Assembly: GCF_900199545.1 (NCBI RefSeq)
Contig: NZ_LT962671.1
Coordinates: 2,136,235-2,200,234 of the forward strand
Length of the DNA: 64,000 nt
Reading direction: 5' to 3'
DNA from: Raoultibacter massiliensis
GTDB lineage: Bacteria; Actinomycetota; Coriobacteriia; Coriobacteriales; Eggerthellaceae
A model generated the notes under the pieces. That model was not told the origin of the DNA. It ran no database searches and saw only the letters and a program-made list of their open reading frames with translations. Both the position numbers and the translations under genes were made by a program. How positions within the stretch are numbered: the stretch's first letter is position 1; each line of letters starts with the position of its first letter. Below are positions 43,902-53,806 of this stretch, in pieces.

Positions 43902-46244
43902 ATGAGCCAACAGCAAACAGCAGAAAGAAAGGACATGGGTAACGAGGTGCCGGATTCCGCCGGCGAACCGTCGACATCGATGTGCTTCGGAAGAAGGGAA
44001 TTTCTCAAAGGAGCTGCCGGGATGGCCGGCATAGGCCTGCTCGGCATGGGCGGCCTGGCCGGGCTTTCCGGATGCGCTTCCCAACAATCCGATGCGAAGT
44101 CGGGCCCCGTCAGCTACACGCCAGGCACGTATCAAGCGCAAGCCGAAGGAAAACACGGAACCATCGAGATGTCGGTTACCTTTTCCAAGGACCGCATCGA
44201 CAGCATCGAGGTGACGAGTCACTCGGAAACCGAGGATATCAGCTACATCCCCCTCAACGTTCTTCCCCAAGTCATAATCGACACCCAATCAATCGATGTC
44301 GATACGGTATCGGGGGCGACCCTGTCCTCCCAGGCGGTTATCGCCGGAGTAACGGATGCGATCAAGCAAGCAGGGGCCAATCCCAATCAGCTCAACCATT
44401 TTGATCCGCAGAGCATAGCTCAGTCCATGGCGCCCGGCACGTACACAGGGGAAGCTTATGGGAAATGGAAAAAGGGAAGCATCGAAGGCGAGCGGTTCGG
44501 ATGCCCCGCGACCATCGAGCCAACCCAAGTCAAAGTAACCGTCGACGAAACGAGCATCGTTTCGATCGAGGTAGCCTCGTGCTCCGATACTCCCGGGTTT
44601 TTCGAGCCTGCAACCGAAAGGATACCGAAAGACGTCGTAGAACAGCAATCCGTTTTCGTCGACACCGTAACGGGTTCCACCCTGACCGCCGCCGCCATCA
44701 CGGCAGCAACGGCAAAAGCGCTCGCGGAAGCAGGTGCCAGTCTAGCCGGATTCGCTAAAGCAACCAACCACGAACCGAAAGAGGAGTCTTACGAGGCGGA
44801 TCTCTGCATAGTCGGCGGGGGAACCGCCGGATCAACCGCCGCTCTCAAAGCCGTCGAAGAAGGCCTGCGCGTGGTGGTGGTCGAAAAAACGGCCCGAATA
44901 TCAGGGGAAGGCTCCTGCGCAACCGGGGCGCTAGCCGTGGGAAGCAAACTCGACGCGCAAGTCGGCAACCACGTCACCGTAGAAGAAGTGTTTTCCAACA
45001 TGATGGATTACTGCTACTGGAAAAGCGACGCAAGCCTCGTCTACAACGTACTCGATCATTCCGGTGAAATGATCGACTGGCTTCAAGCTCATTGGGACGA
45101 ATGCGGCCATAAAGGATTTTCGGCTCCCAAAGAAACATCGGGGACGAGCATCGCGCACGATTACGGAAAAGGCACCGAAAAATTCCAGCTGCTGTGGGAT
45201 AACTACATCATCCCCGGAGGCGCAACGCTGCTGCTAAACACGAAGGCTGAGGAGCTTATAGTCGAAAACGGGACCGTCCGGGGCATCTCCGCGACAAAGC
45301 AGGACGGAACGACGGTGCGCATCAGCTCGTCCGCAGTGCTCGTCTGCACAGGCGGTTTCGGCGGAAACAAAAGCATGCAAAACGAAATTCTCGGCTCGTC
45401 GGACTTCTATCTGAACGGAGTAGCCACAAACACAGGCGACGGCATTTCGATGTGCCGAGAAGTTGGCGCCGTTCTATCAACGGAAGTCTCGCCGCATCTT
45501 GCGGAGTTCTGCAGTAACGACGTGCTCGACTTCTATGCCGGGTACATGAAATTCCTCAACCAGACCGGTTTTCTCATGGTCGATTCCGCCGGAGCGCGAT
45601 ACATGAACGAAACGTTCTGCATAACCCATGCCCTCGCCCGAGGAGCATCGGCAATGCGCCGAGTCGGATCCAGCTACATTATTTTCACCCAGAACGATTT
45701 TGACAAGCTGCTTAACAGCGGGGTGCACGACATACTCGGAGAAGACATCATAGCAGAGTATAAAATGCGTGAGAGAATCCTCGTCCCCTCCTACTACACC
45801 CTGCAAGATGAAATGGATGCTGCCCTCGAACACAACCAAGCATGGAAAGCCGACACGCTTGAGGAACTCGGCGAATTGGCGGGCTTCGATCCCGGCACCT
45901 ACGAAAGAACGCTCGCCGACTACCAAGCGGTTATCTCTTCAGGCGAAGATACGCTGTTTGGCAAAAGACCCGAGCTTTTGCACCGCCTCGACGAAGGCCC
46001 GTTTTATGCGGTTCGAGTGATATCGCCGATTGACGGCACCTTTAACGGAATCAAAGTGAACGATCATCTGCAAGCCATCGGCGAAGAAAACAAGCCATCC
46101 CCCGCAGGTCTGTTCGTTGCAGGCCAAGACAGCGGCGGATATTTCTCCTACCCGTACACGGACTACGTGGGAGCAACTTGCGGCTACGCGCTGACAAGCG
46201 GAATGATGTCTATCGAATACATCAAGGATTACCTCGGCAAATAA
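43902..46244 (+). CDS. Tat-exported flavoprotein with two FMN-binding domains and an FAD reductase domain (pair C)
   Basis: A 780-aa protein. A longer Tat signal (GRREFLKGAAG from residue 30) ends in a lipobox-like LSGC (Cys58). Two consecutive FMN_bind domains follow (about 67-165 and 175-285), each ending in the covalent-attachment motif: DTVSGATLSS and DTVTGSTLTA, where the Thr receives FMN. The FAD_binding_2 domain starts near 300 (ADLCIVGGGTAGSTAAL) with NTGDGISMCREVGA and GLFVAGQDSGGYFSYPY. The FMNs should pass electrons to FAD, as in fumarate and urocanate reductases. Two in tandem is unusual. ATG 43902 follows AAGGAGG. Confidence 0.92.
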   Translation: MSQQQTAERKDMGNEVPDSAGEPSTSMCFGRREFLKGAAGMAGIGLLGMGGLAGLSGCASQQSDAKSGPVSYTPGTYQAQAEGKHGTIEMSVTFSKDRIDSIEVTSHSETEDISYIPLNVLPQVIIDTQSIDVDTVSGATLSSQAVIAGVTDAIKQAGANPNQLNHFDPQSIAQSMAPGTYTGEAYGKWKKGSIEGERFGCPATIEPTQVKVTVDETSIVSIEVASCSDTPGFFEPATERIPKDVVEQQSVFVDTVTGSTLTAAAITAATAKALAEAGASLAGFAKATNHEPKEESYEADLCIVGGGTAGSTAALKAVEEGLRVVVVEKTARISGEGSCATGALAVGSKLDAQVGNHVTVEEVFSNMMDYCYWKSDASLVYNVLDHSGEMIDWLQAHWDECGHKGFSAPKETSGTSIAHDYGKGTEKFQLLWDNYIIPGGATLLLNTKAEELIVENGTVRGISATKQDGTTVRISSSAVLVCTGGFGGNKSMQNEILGSSDFYLNGVATNTGDGISMCREVGAVLSTEVSPHLAEFCSNDVLDFYAGYMKFLNQTGFLMVDSAGARYMNETFCITHALARGASAMRRVGSSYIIFTQNDFDKLLNSGVHDILGEDIIAEYKMRERILVPSYYTLQDEMDAALEHNQAWKADTLEELGELAGFDPGTYERTLADYQAVISSGEDTLFGKRPELLHRLDEGPFYAVRVISPIDGTFNGIKVNDHLQAIGEENKPSPAGLFVAGQDSGGYFSYPYTDYVGATCGYALTSGMMSIEYIKDYLGK

Positions 46245-46257
46245 CGCACAACGCAAA

Positions 46258-46284
46258 AAGCGGCCCGAATCTTCGGGCCGCTTT
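46258..46284. terminator. Bidirectional terminator between flavoprotein 4 and hom
   Basis: AAGCGGCCCGAA and TTCGGGCCGCTTT with a 2-base loop, with A5 on the left and T3 on the right. It serves the convergent flavoprotein and hom genes. Confidence 0.88.
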
Positions 46285-46299
46285 CGCCATCGGAACGGC

Positions 46300-47583
46300 T
46301 TAATCCTCCACGCGGATGACCGAAGGCTCTTCGCGTAACACGTCATCGAGCTTCGCGATGTCGGCGAGCACGGCGCGGACGCTCTTCTCACGGGCGGTGT
46401 GGGTCACATACGTCAAATCGACGGTTCCCGCATCCTTTTTGCCGCGCTGAATGACCGAATGCACGCTCACGTTATGATCGGCGAACACGCCCGCCATTGC
46501 GGCGAGCACGCCTGAGCGGTCTGCCACGGCAAAGCGGATGTAGTACTTGGTCTTCAGATTCTCCATCGGCACGATGGGAATCGCATCGGTGCAGGTGCAT
46601 CCGACAATCGGCGGAATGCCCATCTGGATATGGCGCGCCACCTCCAGCACGTCGCCCATCACAGCGCTTGCCGCAGGACCCGATCCGGCTCCCTCGCCGA
46701 AGAACATGGTCTCGCCAACGGCATCGCCCACAACGAAGATGGCGTTGAACACGCCATTGACCGTGGAAAGCTGGTGGTCGAGCGGAAGCATGGTGGGATG
46801 CACGCGCACGTCGATTCCCTCTTCGGTGCGATGGGCATGCGCCAGAAGCTTTACGCAATAGCCCATGTCCTTTGCGATTTCAAGATCGAGCGGCGTGATG
46901 TTGCGAATACCCTCGGCGTATACGTCGTCGATGGTCACGCGCGAGTTGAATGCGATGGATGCAAGAATCGCGATCTTGGCAGCTGCATCGAGTCCATCGA
47001 CATCCGCCGTCGGGTCGGCCTCGGCGAAACCTTTCGCCTGCGCCTCGGCGAGAACTTCGTCATAGGGCATATCGTCTTCGGCCATACGGGTAAGCATGTA
47101 GTTGGTCGTGCCGTTCACGATGCCCATCACGGTGTCGATGCGATTTGCAATGAGAGAATGCTTCATCGGATCGATGATGGGAATGCCGCCGCCCACGCTT
47201 GCCTCGAACGCGATTTCCTTGCCGGCATCGGCTGCGGCGGCCATAACCTCTTCGCCGTAGGTTGCCATAAGGGCTTTGTTGGCCGTGACAACGTTCTTGC
47301 CGGCCTTGAGCGATTCGAGCACCACGTTCCTGGCGACCGTCGTGCCGCCGATGAGCTCGATGACGATGTCGATCTCAGGATCATTCACGATATCGGTGTA
47401 ATCCTGGGTAAAAATATCCTCCACCCCGTGCTCGATCGCCTGCTCGGGGTTGCGCGAGCACACGCGCACCAGCTCTACGTCGATGCCGTAGTGGCGCAAA
47501 AACGCCTGCTTGTGGTTCTTCAGTATCTCGATGCAGCCGCCGCCGACGGTGCCGGTGCCAACCAATCCGAGTTTCACAGCCAT
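46300..47583 (-). CDS. hom: Homoserine dehydrogenase
   Basis: A 427-aa NAD(P)-dependent enzyme making homoserine for Met, Thr and Ile. Seen: the Rossmann GLVGTGTVGGG (6-16), NKALMA, the substrate signature GIVNGTTNYMLTRM and GFAEADPTADVDGLDAAAKIAILA, and a C-terminal ACT domain (from ~345, YYIRFAVADRSGVLAAMAGVFADHNVSVHSVIQ) for feedback by threonine. It lies 13 bp downstream of lysA on the same strand, an operon of the aspartate pathway. Confidence 0.97.
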   Translation of the reverse strand: MAVKLGLVGTGTVGGGCIEILKNHKQAFLRHYGIDVELVRVCSRNPEQAIEHGVEDIFTQDYTDIVNDPEIDIVIELIGGTTVARNVVLESLKAGKNVVTANKALMATYGEEVMAAAADAGKEIAFEASVGGGIPIIDPMKHSLIANRIDTVMGIVNGTTNYMLTRMAEDDMPYDEVLAEAQAKGFAEADPTADVDGLDAAAKIAILASIAFNSRVTIDDVYAEGIRNITPLDLEIAKDMGYCVKLLAHAHRTEEGIDVRVHPTMLPLDHQLSTVNGVFNAIFVVGDAVGETMFFGEGAGSGPAASAVMGDVLEVARHIQMGIPPIVGCTCTDAIPIVPMENLKTKYYIRFAVADRSGVLAAMAGVFADHNVSVHSVIQRGKKDAGTVDLTYVTHTAREKSVRAVLADIAKLDDVLREEPSVIRVED

Positions 47584-47596
47584 AACGTTGTCTCCC

Positions 47597-48955
47597 TTAG
47601 TCCAGATCGCACGCCATCAGATCTTCGTAGGTCTCGCGCCGCGTGGTCACGCGAGCCTCGCCGTCTTTCACGAAAACGATCGCGGGGCGCGGCTGCCCGT
47701 TGTAGTTGTTCGACATAGTGTAACAGTAAGCGCCCGTGCCGAACACGCACACGATATCGCCGAGATCGGGATGCTGGATCGGCATGTCGACAACCACCGC
47801 ATCGCCGCTTTCGCAGTGCTTGCCTGCAAGCGTGACGATCTCGGTGCGAGGTTGATCCGCTTTGTTGGCGATGACCGGCTCGTATTCCGCATGGTAGAGC
47901 GCCGTGCGGATATTGTCGGACATGCCGCCGTCGATCGCAACGTATTTGCGAATACCGGGCAGAGTCTTCAGGATACCCACGGTGTAGAGGGTCACGCCCG
48001 CATTTGCAACAAGACTGCGACCCGGCTCGGTGAGCAGGCGCGGAAGAGCAACGCCGAACTCGGCGCAATACTCTCTCACCGCACTCGTCACGCATTCGGC
48101 AAAATCATCGATCGTGGAAGGCTCGTCCTCGGCCAGGTACGCCACGCCCAAACCGCCGCCCACGTCAAGCTCTTCGATCCTGTAGCCGTACTCGGTTTCG
48201 ATGCGCGCCATAAGCTCGACCATCACCTTGATGGCCTCCTTGAACGAATGGAGCGCGAATATCTGCGAGCCGATGTGCATGTGGATTCCCGCAAGCCGCA
48301 CGTTAGGAGCTGCAAGCACGTCCTTCACGCAGTTGAAAGCCCAATCCTCGCGCATGGTGAAACCGAATTTCGAATCCTCGCAACCGGTGCGGATGTACTC
48401 GTGGGTATCGGCTTCGACACCCGGCGTGATGCGCATGTAGATGCTCTGCGTCACTCCGAGCTCGCCGGCGATCTTCGACACGCGGTCGAGTTCGATGCGC
48501 GAATCGATCACGATGCATCCCACACCCGCTTCGATAGCCTCACGAAGCTCGACGGGCGTCTTGTTGTTGCCGTGGACGAACACCTTGTCCATCGGAAAGC
48601 CCGCCGCGCGCGCAACGGCCAGCTCGCCACCGCCCGAAACGTCGAGGCACAGACCTTCTTCGGCGACGATCCTCGCCGCCGCCTTGTTGATGAACGCCTT
48701 GCTTGCGAATACAACGTCGGAATTCTCGTAGCGGCTGCGAAACGCCGTCAAGTACGTCTCCATGCGATGGCGCATGTCGGCCTCATCCATCACGTACAGG
48801 GCGGTTCCCTGCTCGCGAGCGAGTTCGACCATGTCGACGCCGCCAATGTAGAGATGATCGCCCTTTACTTCGGCGGTCATGGGCAGCACGTGCCCGAGCT
48901 CCATCGTCGTTTTGTTGTCGGCCTTCTTATTCAGGTCGGCTGCGGGTAGGGCCAT
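47597..48955 (-). CDS. lysA: Diaminopimelate decarboxylase
   Basis: A 452-aa PLP enzyme converting meso-diaminopimelate to lysine. The PLP lysine is Lys86 (FASKAFINK); SGGGELAVA, the HIGSQI segment, GGGLGVAY, EPGRS and the CESGD and YC motifs (GAYCYTMSNNYNGQPRPA) are all present. The start is ATG 48955 with GAGGAA upstream; the ATG at 49021 lies in the preceding gene's end. It is first gene before hom. Confidence 0.97.
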   Translation of the reverse strand: MALPAADLNKKADNKTTMELGHVLPMTAEVKGDHLYIGGVDMVELAREQGTALYVMDEADMRHRMETYLTAFRSRYENSDVVFASKAFINKAAARIVAEEGLCLDVSGGGELAVARAAGFPMDKVFVHGNNKTPVELREAIEAGVGCIVIDSRIELDRVSKIAGELGVTQSIYMRITPGVEADTHEYIRTGCEDSKFGFTMREDWAFNCVKDVLAAPNVRLAGIHMHIGSQIFALHSFKEAIKVMVELMARIETEYGYRIEELDVGGGLGVAYLAEDEPSTIDDFAECVTSAVREYCAEFGVALPRLLTEPGRSLVANAGVTLYTVGILKTLPGIRKYVAIDGGMSDNIRTALYHAEYEPVIANKADQPRTEIVTLAGKHCESGDAVVVDMPIQHPDLGDIVCVFGTGAYCYTMSNNYNGQPRPAIVFVKDGEARVTTRRETYEDLMACDLD

Positions 48956-49022
48956 GGGGTTCCTCTTTCCTCGTAGGCGGCTGAGCTTAACCGCCTCGCC
49001 TTCAAGGCCGACCGTCGCCAAT

Positions 49023-50801
49023 CTAGTTGCCGATGCCGAACAACGCTAAAAAGCGGTCCCAGAACGACCCTTCTTCCATTTCGGGTTCGGGTTCGTCCTG
49101 CTCGGGTGCAACGATGGGCTCGGTGGCCATTACGAACTGCACCAGTGTAACATCGGTGTTTTTCGAACTGGTAAAACTTGTCGGCTCGAAATCGCTTTTA
49201 CTGTATTCGGCGATCATCGTATCAATTTCTTCGCTTACTGTATCGGGCATCGCTTGAATCTCCGTATAAAGGCTACTGGTTCCATCGGCTAGCTCGCCTG
49301 CACCGCCCGCCAGATCGCCCGCACCCGACGAAAGCGAGTTCGCGCCCGCCGCCGCGCTCGCCGCTCCGCCCGCAAGCTCATCGGCGCCAGAAGCAAGCGA
49401 CGACGCCCCAAGGGCCAGCGCCTTGATGCCGCCCACCAACCCGTTCGGATCATCGGCAGAGCCGAGCCCCGATGCGGCGGCGAAAAGCGATTGGGAGACG
49501 GCCGTATACGCTGCGTTGGCCGCCTCGACGGCAACGAGAGCCTCGAACGCCTGCTGCAATTCCCCCGCTTGGGCAGCCGTAGCCTGCCCGGCCGCGCCCA
49601 TCGCCGCTTCCTGGCTTGTCGCATCGGGATTCGCATCATGGTAGGCCACGGCAAATGCCGCAACGTAGGTCTGCAGCGCGGTCTGGTAAGCCTGCCGTTG
49701 CGCACTCGTATCGATAACCGATCCCTGGGACTGCTGCGCCTGGCCTTCGAGCGCCTGCTGATACGCCTCAAGACCGCTTGCGATCGAGGACGTTCCCGAA
49801 GCCAAATCGCTCGCACCCGAAGCAATGCCCGAAACGCCGTCGGCAATGCCGGAGATGCCCGAAGCCATCTCGCCTGCGCCCGAAGAGAGGCTCTGCGCGC
49901 CGCTCGCAAGCTGCGACGCTCCGTCGGAAAGCTGCCCGACGCCATCGGACAACTGCGTGAAACCCGAAAGCAGATCCCCTTTGTCAGGCGAATCGATCAC
50001 CATGGAAAACGGCACGGCCGCAAGGCTGACGCCGTCCATCTCGAAATCGGTCACATCGGCCGTAGCCGCAAACGAACCATCCTTGCCGGGCATTCCCGTA
50101 AACGTTACCTGCGTGTTCGAACCGGCAAGCGCAATCTGACCGTCGGGCGCTGCGACGTTGCTCGACTTGTCGGAAGCGAATACGAGCGTGATCTGCAGCA
50201 AGTAGTTCTCGAAGAACACGGCATCGACCGCATCGCTTCGCTTGGTTTCTATCTCCACCTCGAGCTTGCCGCTCTTGCCGCCGAGTTCGGACGCATCGAT
50301 CGCCTTGCCGTCGAGAGAATACGCCACCGACACCTCCCACGGAAGGTTCTTCGACGCCAGATCTCCCTGATAGCTCAACGATTCGCCCGTCACGTCAACC
50401 GTCACCGCATCGCCCGACTGCTCGATTGCGCCGGTATCGGTGAGGTTCGTGACCGCCGAATAATCGCCGTAGTCGGTTACTTCCCCCGGCTTCTCGGGGT
50501 TGAGCACGTTGACGACGTAGATGCTATCCACCGATCCGTCGCCCGCCAGGCGAGCATAGACCACTTCGTCTTTGGGCGTTGCGTTCTGACCAGAGCCGCT
50601 TGCCGCCGAGGATCCCTCGCCAGGCAAGCCGGTTGAGCCGTCCGCTGATTCGGCTTGGCCGGCAACACCGGATCGGCCTTTCTCCTCAGCCCCGGCGCTT
50701 TTGAGCGACGATACGCCCAGCGCCCCGAAAGACAGCGCGATCGCAAGCGATCCGGAAAGAGCTATCCGCAGCAAACGGTTTGTTTTCTTGGCATCGTTCA
50801 T
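49023..50801 (-). CDS. Exported heptad-repeat protein, partner of the MMPL transporter
   Basis: A 592-aa protein with an N-terminal signal (RIALSGSLAIALSFGALGVSSL) and a beta-rich region to about 265. Two blocks of heptads of the form L-x-x-G-A/V-x-x follow (about 280-355 and 470-520: QLSDGVGQLSDGASQLASGAQSL), separated by a helical segment rich in Gln and Ala. This is the YhgE/Pip-type repeat found in proteins that accompany MMPL/RND exporters. It overlaps the transporter gene by 4 bp (ATGA), so the pair is coupled. The C-terminus is acidic and ends FWDRFLALFGIGN. Confidence 0.8.
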   Translation of the reverse strand: MNDAKKTNRLLRIALSGSLAIALSFGALGVSSLKSAGAEEKGRSGVAGQAESADGSTGLPGEGSSAASGSGQNATPKDEVVYARLAGDGSVDSIYVVNVLNPEKPGEVTDYGDYSAVTNLTDTGAIEQSGDAVTVDVTGESLSYQGDLASKNLPWEVSVAYSLDGKAIDASELGGKSGKLEVEIETKRSDAVDAVFFENYLLQITLVFASDKSSNVAAPDGQIALAGSNTQVTFTGMPGKDGSFAATADVTDFEMDGVSLAAVPFSMVIDSPDKGDLLSGFTQLSDGVGQLSDGASQLASGAQSLSSGAGEMASGISGIADGVSGIASGASDLASGTSSIASGLEAYQQALEGQAQQSQGSVIDTSAQRQAYQTALQTYVAAFAVAYHDANPDATSQEAAMGAAGQATAAQAGELQQAFEALVAVEAANAAYTAVSQSLFAAASGLGSADDPNGLVGGIKALALGASSLASGADELAGGAASAAAGANSLSSGAGDLAGGAGELADGTSSLYTEIQAMPDTVSEEIDTMIAEYSKSDFEPTSFTSSKNTDVTLVQFVMATEPIVAPEQDEPEPEMEEGSFWDRFLALFGIGN

Positions 50802-52936
50802 GACGATTCCTCCTTATGCGAGGCTCGCGGGTCGAAAAAATTGGCGCGCCAGGTGGTTTTGCCGATAACCTTGTCGAAAATGCGCAGCGCACCGGGTAAA
50901 AACGTGACGACGAGGAAGAACGAGAGCAACGTGCCCCGGCACAAAAGCAGGCCGAGCACCGATACGATGTTGTTGCTTGACGTGAGCCAAAGCACGGCTC
51001 CCGTCATCGATAGGATGCTTGCCGACACGAGGATGCTGAAGAACGTATCGCCGAGTGTTTTCGCAAGCGCGGGCTTCACTTCCATCGCCTGGCGGTTTTT
51101 CCGGTAGTTATCGGTGAACAAGATGGCGTAATCGACCGTAGCCCCAAGCTGCACGGTGTTGATGACGAGGAATCCGAGGTAGTTGAGCGAATCGCCCGTT
51201 AAATACGGCACAGCCAGATTGATGAAGATGGCCGATTCGATGGTCGCAAGCAGGATAACCGGCAGCGTTGCGGATTTGAACGTCAACACCAATACGAGGA
51301 TGATCGCGCAGATGGCGATAAGGTTCGTCACCTGGTTGTCAACGGTAACGACATCGCGCATGTCGTAGAGACTCGTCGCGTACCCGGCCGAGAGGCTCTC
51401 GTCACCGTAATACTCCGTCGATTTCGCACGAATCTGCTCGACCACACCAAACGCCTCGTCGCCTTCGTTTTCCGTATCTGCATACACGACGATGCGGGCG
51501 TAATGGTCCGAGTAGAACTGGCTCGTTATCGCATCGTCGAGGAACTCGACGGGGATCGTCATGCCGACGGTGTTCGTATACGAGAGGACCGATGTCACAT
51601 GGGGGATCTGCTCGAGCTCGGCAACAAGCGCAGATTCACGGGCCATATCGTTGTTGGGAACGAGCACGACCGTAGCTTCGGCCTGCCCGAACGTATCCTC
51701 GATGGCCCGCGCGTCAACCGAAGCGCGCGTCTGGCTGCCCTCAACCGATCCCATGCCATAGGTGAACTGCGTGTTCGACTGAGCCAGAAAGCACGGCACG
51801 ATGAGCGCGATGACGATGAGGAAAACGGGGATGCGCAGCGGCGCGAGGTACTTACCCGCATTGCGAAACGTCGGGAGGAATCGGCGGTGATGCGTCTTGT
51901 CGATCAGCTTATACGCCATCAAAGTGAAGGCGGGAAGGAACACCACCACGCATAAGAATGAAAGGACGATGCCCTTCACCAGCGCCAACCCAAGATCCAT
52001 GCCAATCTGGAACTGCATGAAACAAAGTGCCGCAAATCCGAAGAAGGTCGTCGCCGCCGAAGCCGCGATCGAAGAGAAGCTCTTCTTCATAGCGGCGCGC
52101 ATGGCCGATTTCGCATCGGGTTCGGTCTCTCTGAACCGCTGGAACGCATGGAGCAGAAAGATCGCATAATCAAGCGAAACCGCAAGCTGCAGCACGGGGG
52201 CGACCATGAACGCGATAAAGGACACCTCGCCCATGAACAGATTGGATCCCATGTTCATGAGCACCGAAACGCCGATGGCGAGCAGAAACAGGATAGGTTC
52301 GATCCACGAAGTCGTCGACAAGACGAGAACGACGAGGATGAGAGGCACGAGGATGAGTATGCCGTTGACGACTTCGGTTATGGTCATCGATTTCATCTCG
52401 GCGGTGCTGACCGCCTGTCCCGAAGCATGGCCGCCCTCGCCGATGATGGAATAGATGGCGTCAACCGCCTCCGATTCCCGACCCGAAGCGATGGTCACAT
52501 CGAAGATCGCATGGCCGTCCTTGTAGTACTGATCCACCATGGAGGCATCGAGCATCTCGATGGGTATGCTCAAATCGGCCACGTCGTCGAGCCACATGAC
52601 GTTATCGACGCCCGCCGCCGCGGCGAGCAGCTCCTTGTATTCGAGCGCCTCGGTGATGCCCACATCGTCGATCATCACGCGGGCATTGGGAACCGCCATC
52701 CCGAACTCGTCCTCCATCGTATCGACGGCGCGCATCGATTCGGTCGATTCGGGAAGGTAATCGGAAAGGTTGTAGTTGATCGGCACCAAAAACGTCATCA
52801 CCGTGCCGATGAGGGCAAGGGCGATCGTCAGCCAAACGATCGGCTTCTTATGGTCGATGACGAACGATGCAAAACGGTCCACGGCAGTCGATGTCCTTTG
52901 CTGCCGCCAACAATGCATGCATTCGGCATCCCGCAT
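50798..52936 (-). CDS. MMPL/RND-family exporter
   Basis: A polytopic exporter of about 712 aa with two homologous halves, each one helix, a large external loop and five helices. Seen: FVIDHKKPIVWLTIALALIGTVM at the start, the sterol-sensing-like LVVLVLSTTSWIEPILFLLAIGVSVLMNMG, VAPVLQLAVSLDYAIFLLHAFQRFRE with the proton-relay Asp, and the matching second-half VQLGATVDYAILFTDNYRKNR. Likely exports lipids or amphiphiles. The start is uncertain: ATG 52936, ATG 52918 and GTG 52981 are all possible and none has a clean ribosome site. Divergent from a TetR gene. Confidence 0.88.
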   Translation of the reverse strand: MRDAECMHCWRQQRTSTAVDRFASFVIDHKKPIVWLTIALALIGTVMTFLVPINYNLSDYLPESTESMRAVDTMEDEFGMAVPNARVMIDDVGITEALEYKELLAAAAGVDNVMWLDDVADLSIPIEMLDASMVDQYYKDGHAIFDVTIASGRESEAVDAIYSIIGEGGHASGQAVSTAEMKSMTITEVVNGILILVPLILVVLVLSTTSWIEPILFLLAIGVSVLMNMGSNLFMGEVSFIAFMVAPVLQLAVSLDYAIFLLHAFQRFRETEPDAKSAMRAAMKKSFSSIAASAATTFFGFAALCFMQFQIGMDLGLALVKGIVLSFLCVVVFLPAFTLMAYKLIDKTHHRRFLPTFRNAGKYLAPLRIPVFLIVIALIVPCFLAQSNTQFTYGMGSVEGSQTRASVDARAIEDTFGQAEATVVLVPNNDMARESALVAELEQIPHVTSVLSYTNTVGMTIPVEFLDDAITSQFYSDHYARIVVYADTENEGDEAFGVVEQIRAKSTEYYGDESLSAGYATSLYDMRDVVTVDNQVTNLIAICAIILVLVLTFKSATLPVILLATIESAIFINLAVPYLTGDSLNYLGFLVINTVQLGATVDYAILFTDNYRKNRQAMEVKPALAKTLGDTFFSILVSASILSMTGAVLWLTSSNNIVSVLGLLLCRGTLLSFFLVVTFLPGALRIFDKVIGKTTWRANFFDPRASHKEESS

Positions 52937-53137
52937 CCGAAGCCCGCCTGATTCGGCAAACATGCAACTCGTTGGCAACACGGTGTTGATTATCTTACGC
53001 GGTTATAGTTATATTGCATCATGGCGATTCATCAACCGATAAATGATTGAGAAGTGTCAGCAAACCAACATTCGACCCCGATCTGTTGTCTATCGAACGA
53101 AAAATGCACAATCCGAAAGCGCTAAGGCAGGAACCCC

Positions 53138-53692
53138 ATGAAGCAAGACCACCGCGTGCGCCTTACGAAGATGATGCTTCGCGACAGCTTCTTCGACCTC
53201 ATGCAAGAAAAACCCGTAAGCAAAATTACCGTCAAAGAACTCTGCGATCGGGCGGGCGTCAATCGAGCCACCTTTTACTCCCACTACACCGACATCTACG
53301 CACTGTACGAAGAGATAGAGCGCGATCTGGCGCAGACCATCATGCACTCGCTGAGCACAACGATCAACGGAGGATCTCTCGAGGCCTTCAGCAAAGACAT
53401 CTGCACGATCATCGCGCAAAACGAGAAGCTCTGCATGGCGTTCTTCGGAGAATACAGCGATCCCGATCTGCTGCTGCGCATCGTCGATACGTTCCGCGAG
53501 AGAAGCATCGCCATGTGGAGCCGGACGCGACCCGATTTGACAAGCTCTGAGCTCAGTCGTTTTTATACGTTCATGGCAAACGGATGCCTTGCGATAATTC
53601 GCTCGTGGGTACAATCGGGCATGAAAGAGGGCTCCGAGGACATCGCGCGCTTCATCGAGAAAATGGCCAACAGCGGTCTGGCGGCGCTGTAA
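53138..53692 (+). CDS. TetR-family repressor
   Basis: A 184-aa protein. The N-terminal helix-turn-helix is KITVKELCDRAGVNRATFYSHYTDIYALYEEIE (about 28-60), followed by an all-helical ligand/dimerisation domain with a C-terminal TetR_C_7-like look. It is divergent from the MMPL exporter operon across about 200 bp and is the obvious candidate repressor of it. ATG 53138 has GGCAGGAA upstream. Confidence 0.9.
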   Translation: MKQDHRVRLTKMMLRDSFFDLMQEKPVSKITVKELCDRAGVNRATFYSHYTDIYALYEEIERDLAQTIMHSLSTTINGGSLEAFSKDICTIIAQNEKLCMAFFGEYSDPDLLLRIVDTFRERSIAMWSRTRPDLTSSELSRFYTFMANGCLAIIRSWVQSGMKEGSEDIARFIEKMANSGLAAL

Positions 53693-53806
53693 GGCGAAGG
53701 CGCCAATCCGGCAGGCGTGACAGCGGATACCGGGTACACCGACGTCGCGGCAAGCGCCGATCGGAAGCGAGGAGGCAGATAAGGCGACAGGCGATGGGAT
53801 CCAGTC

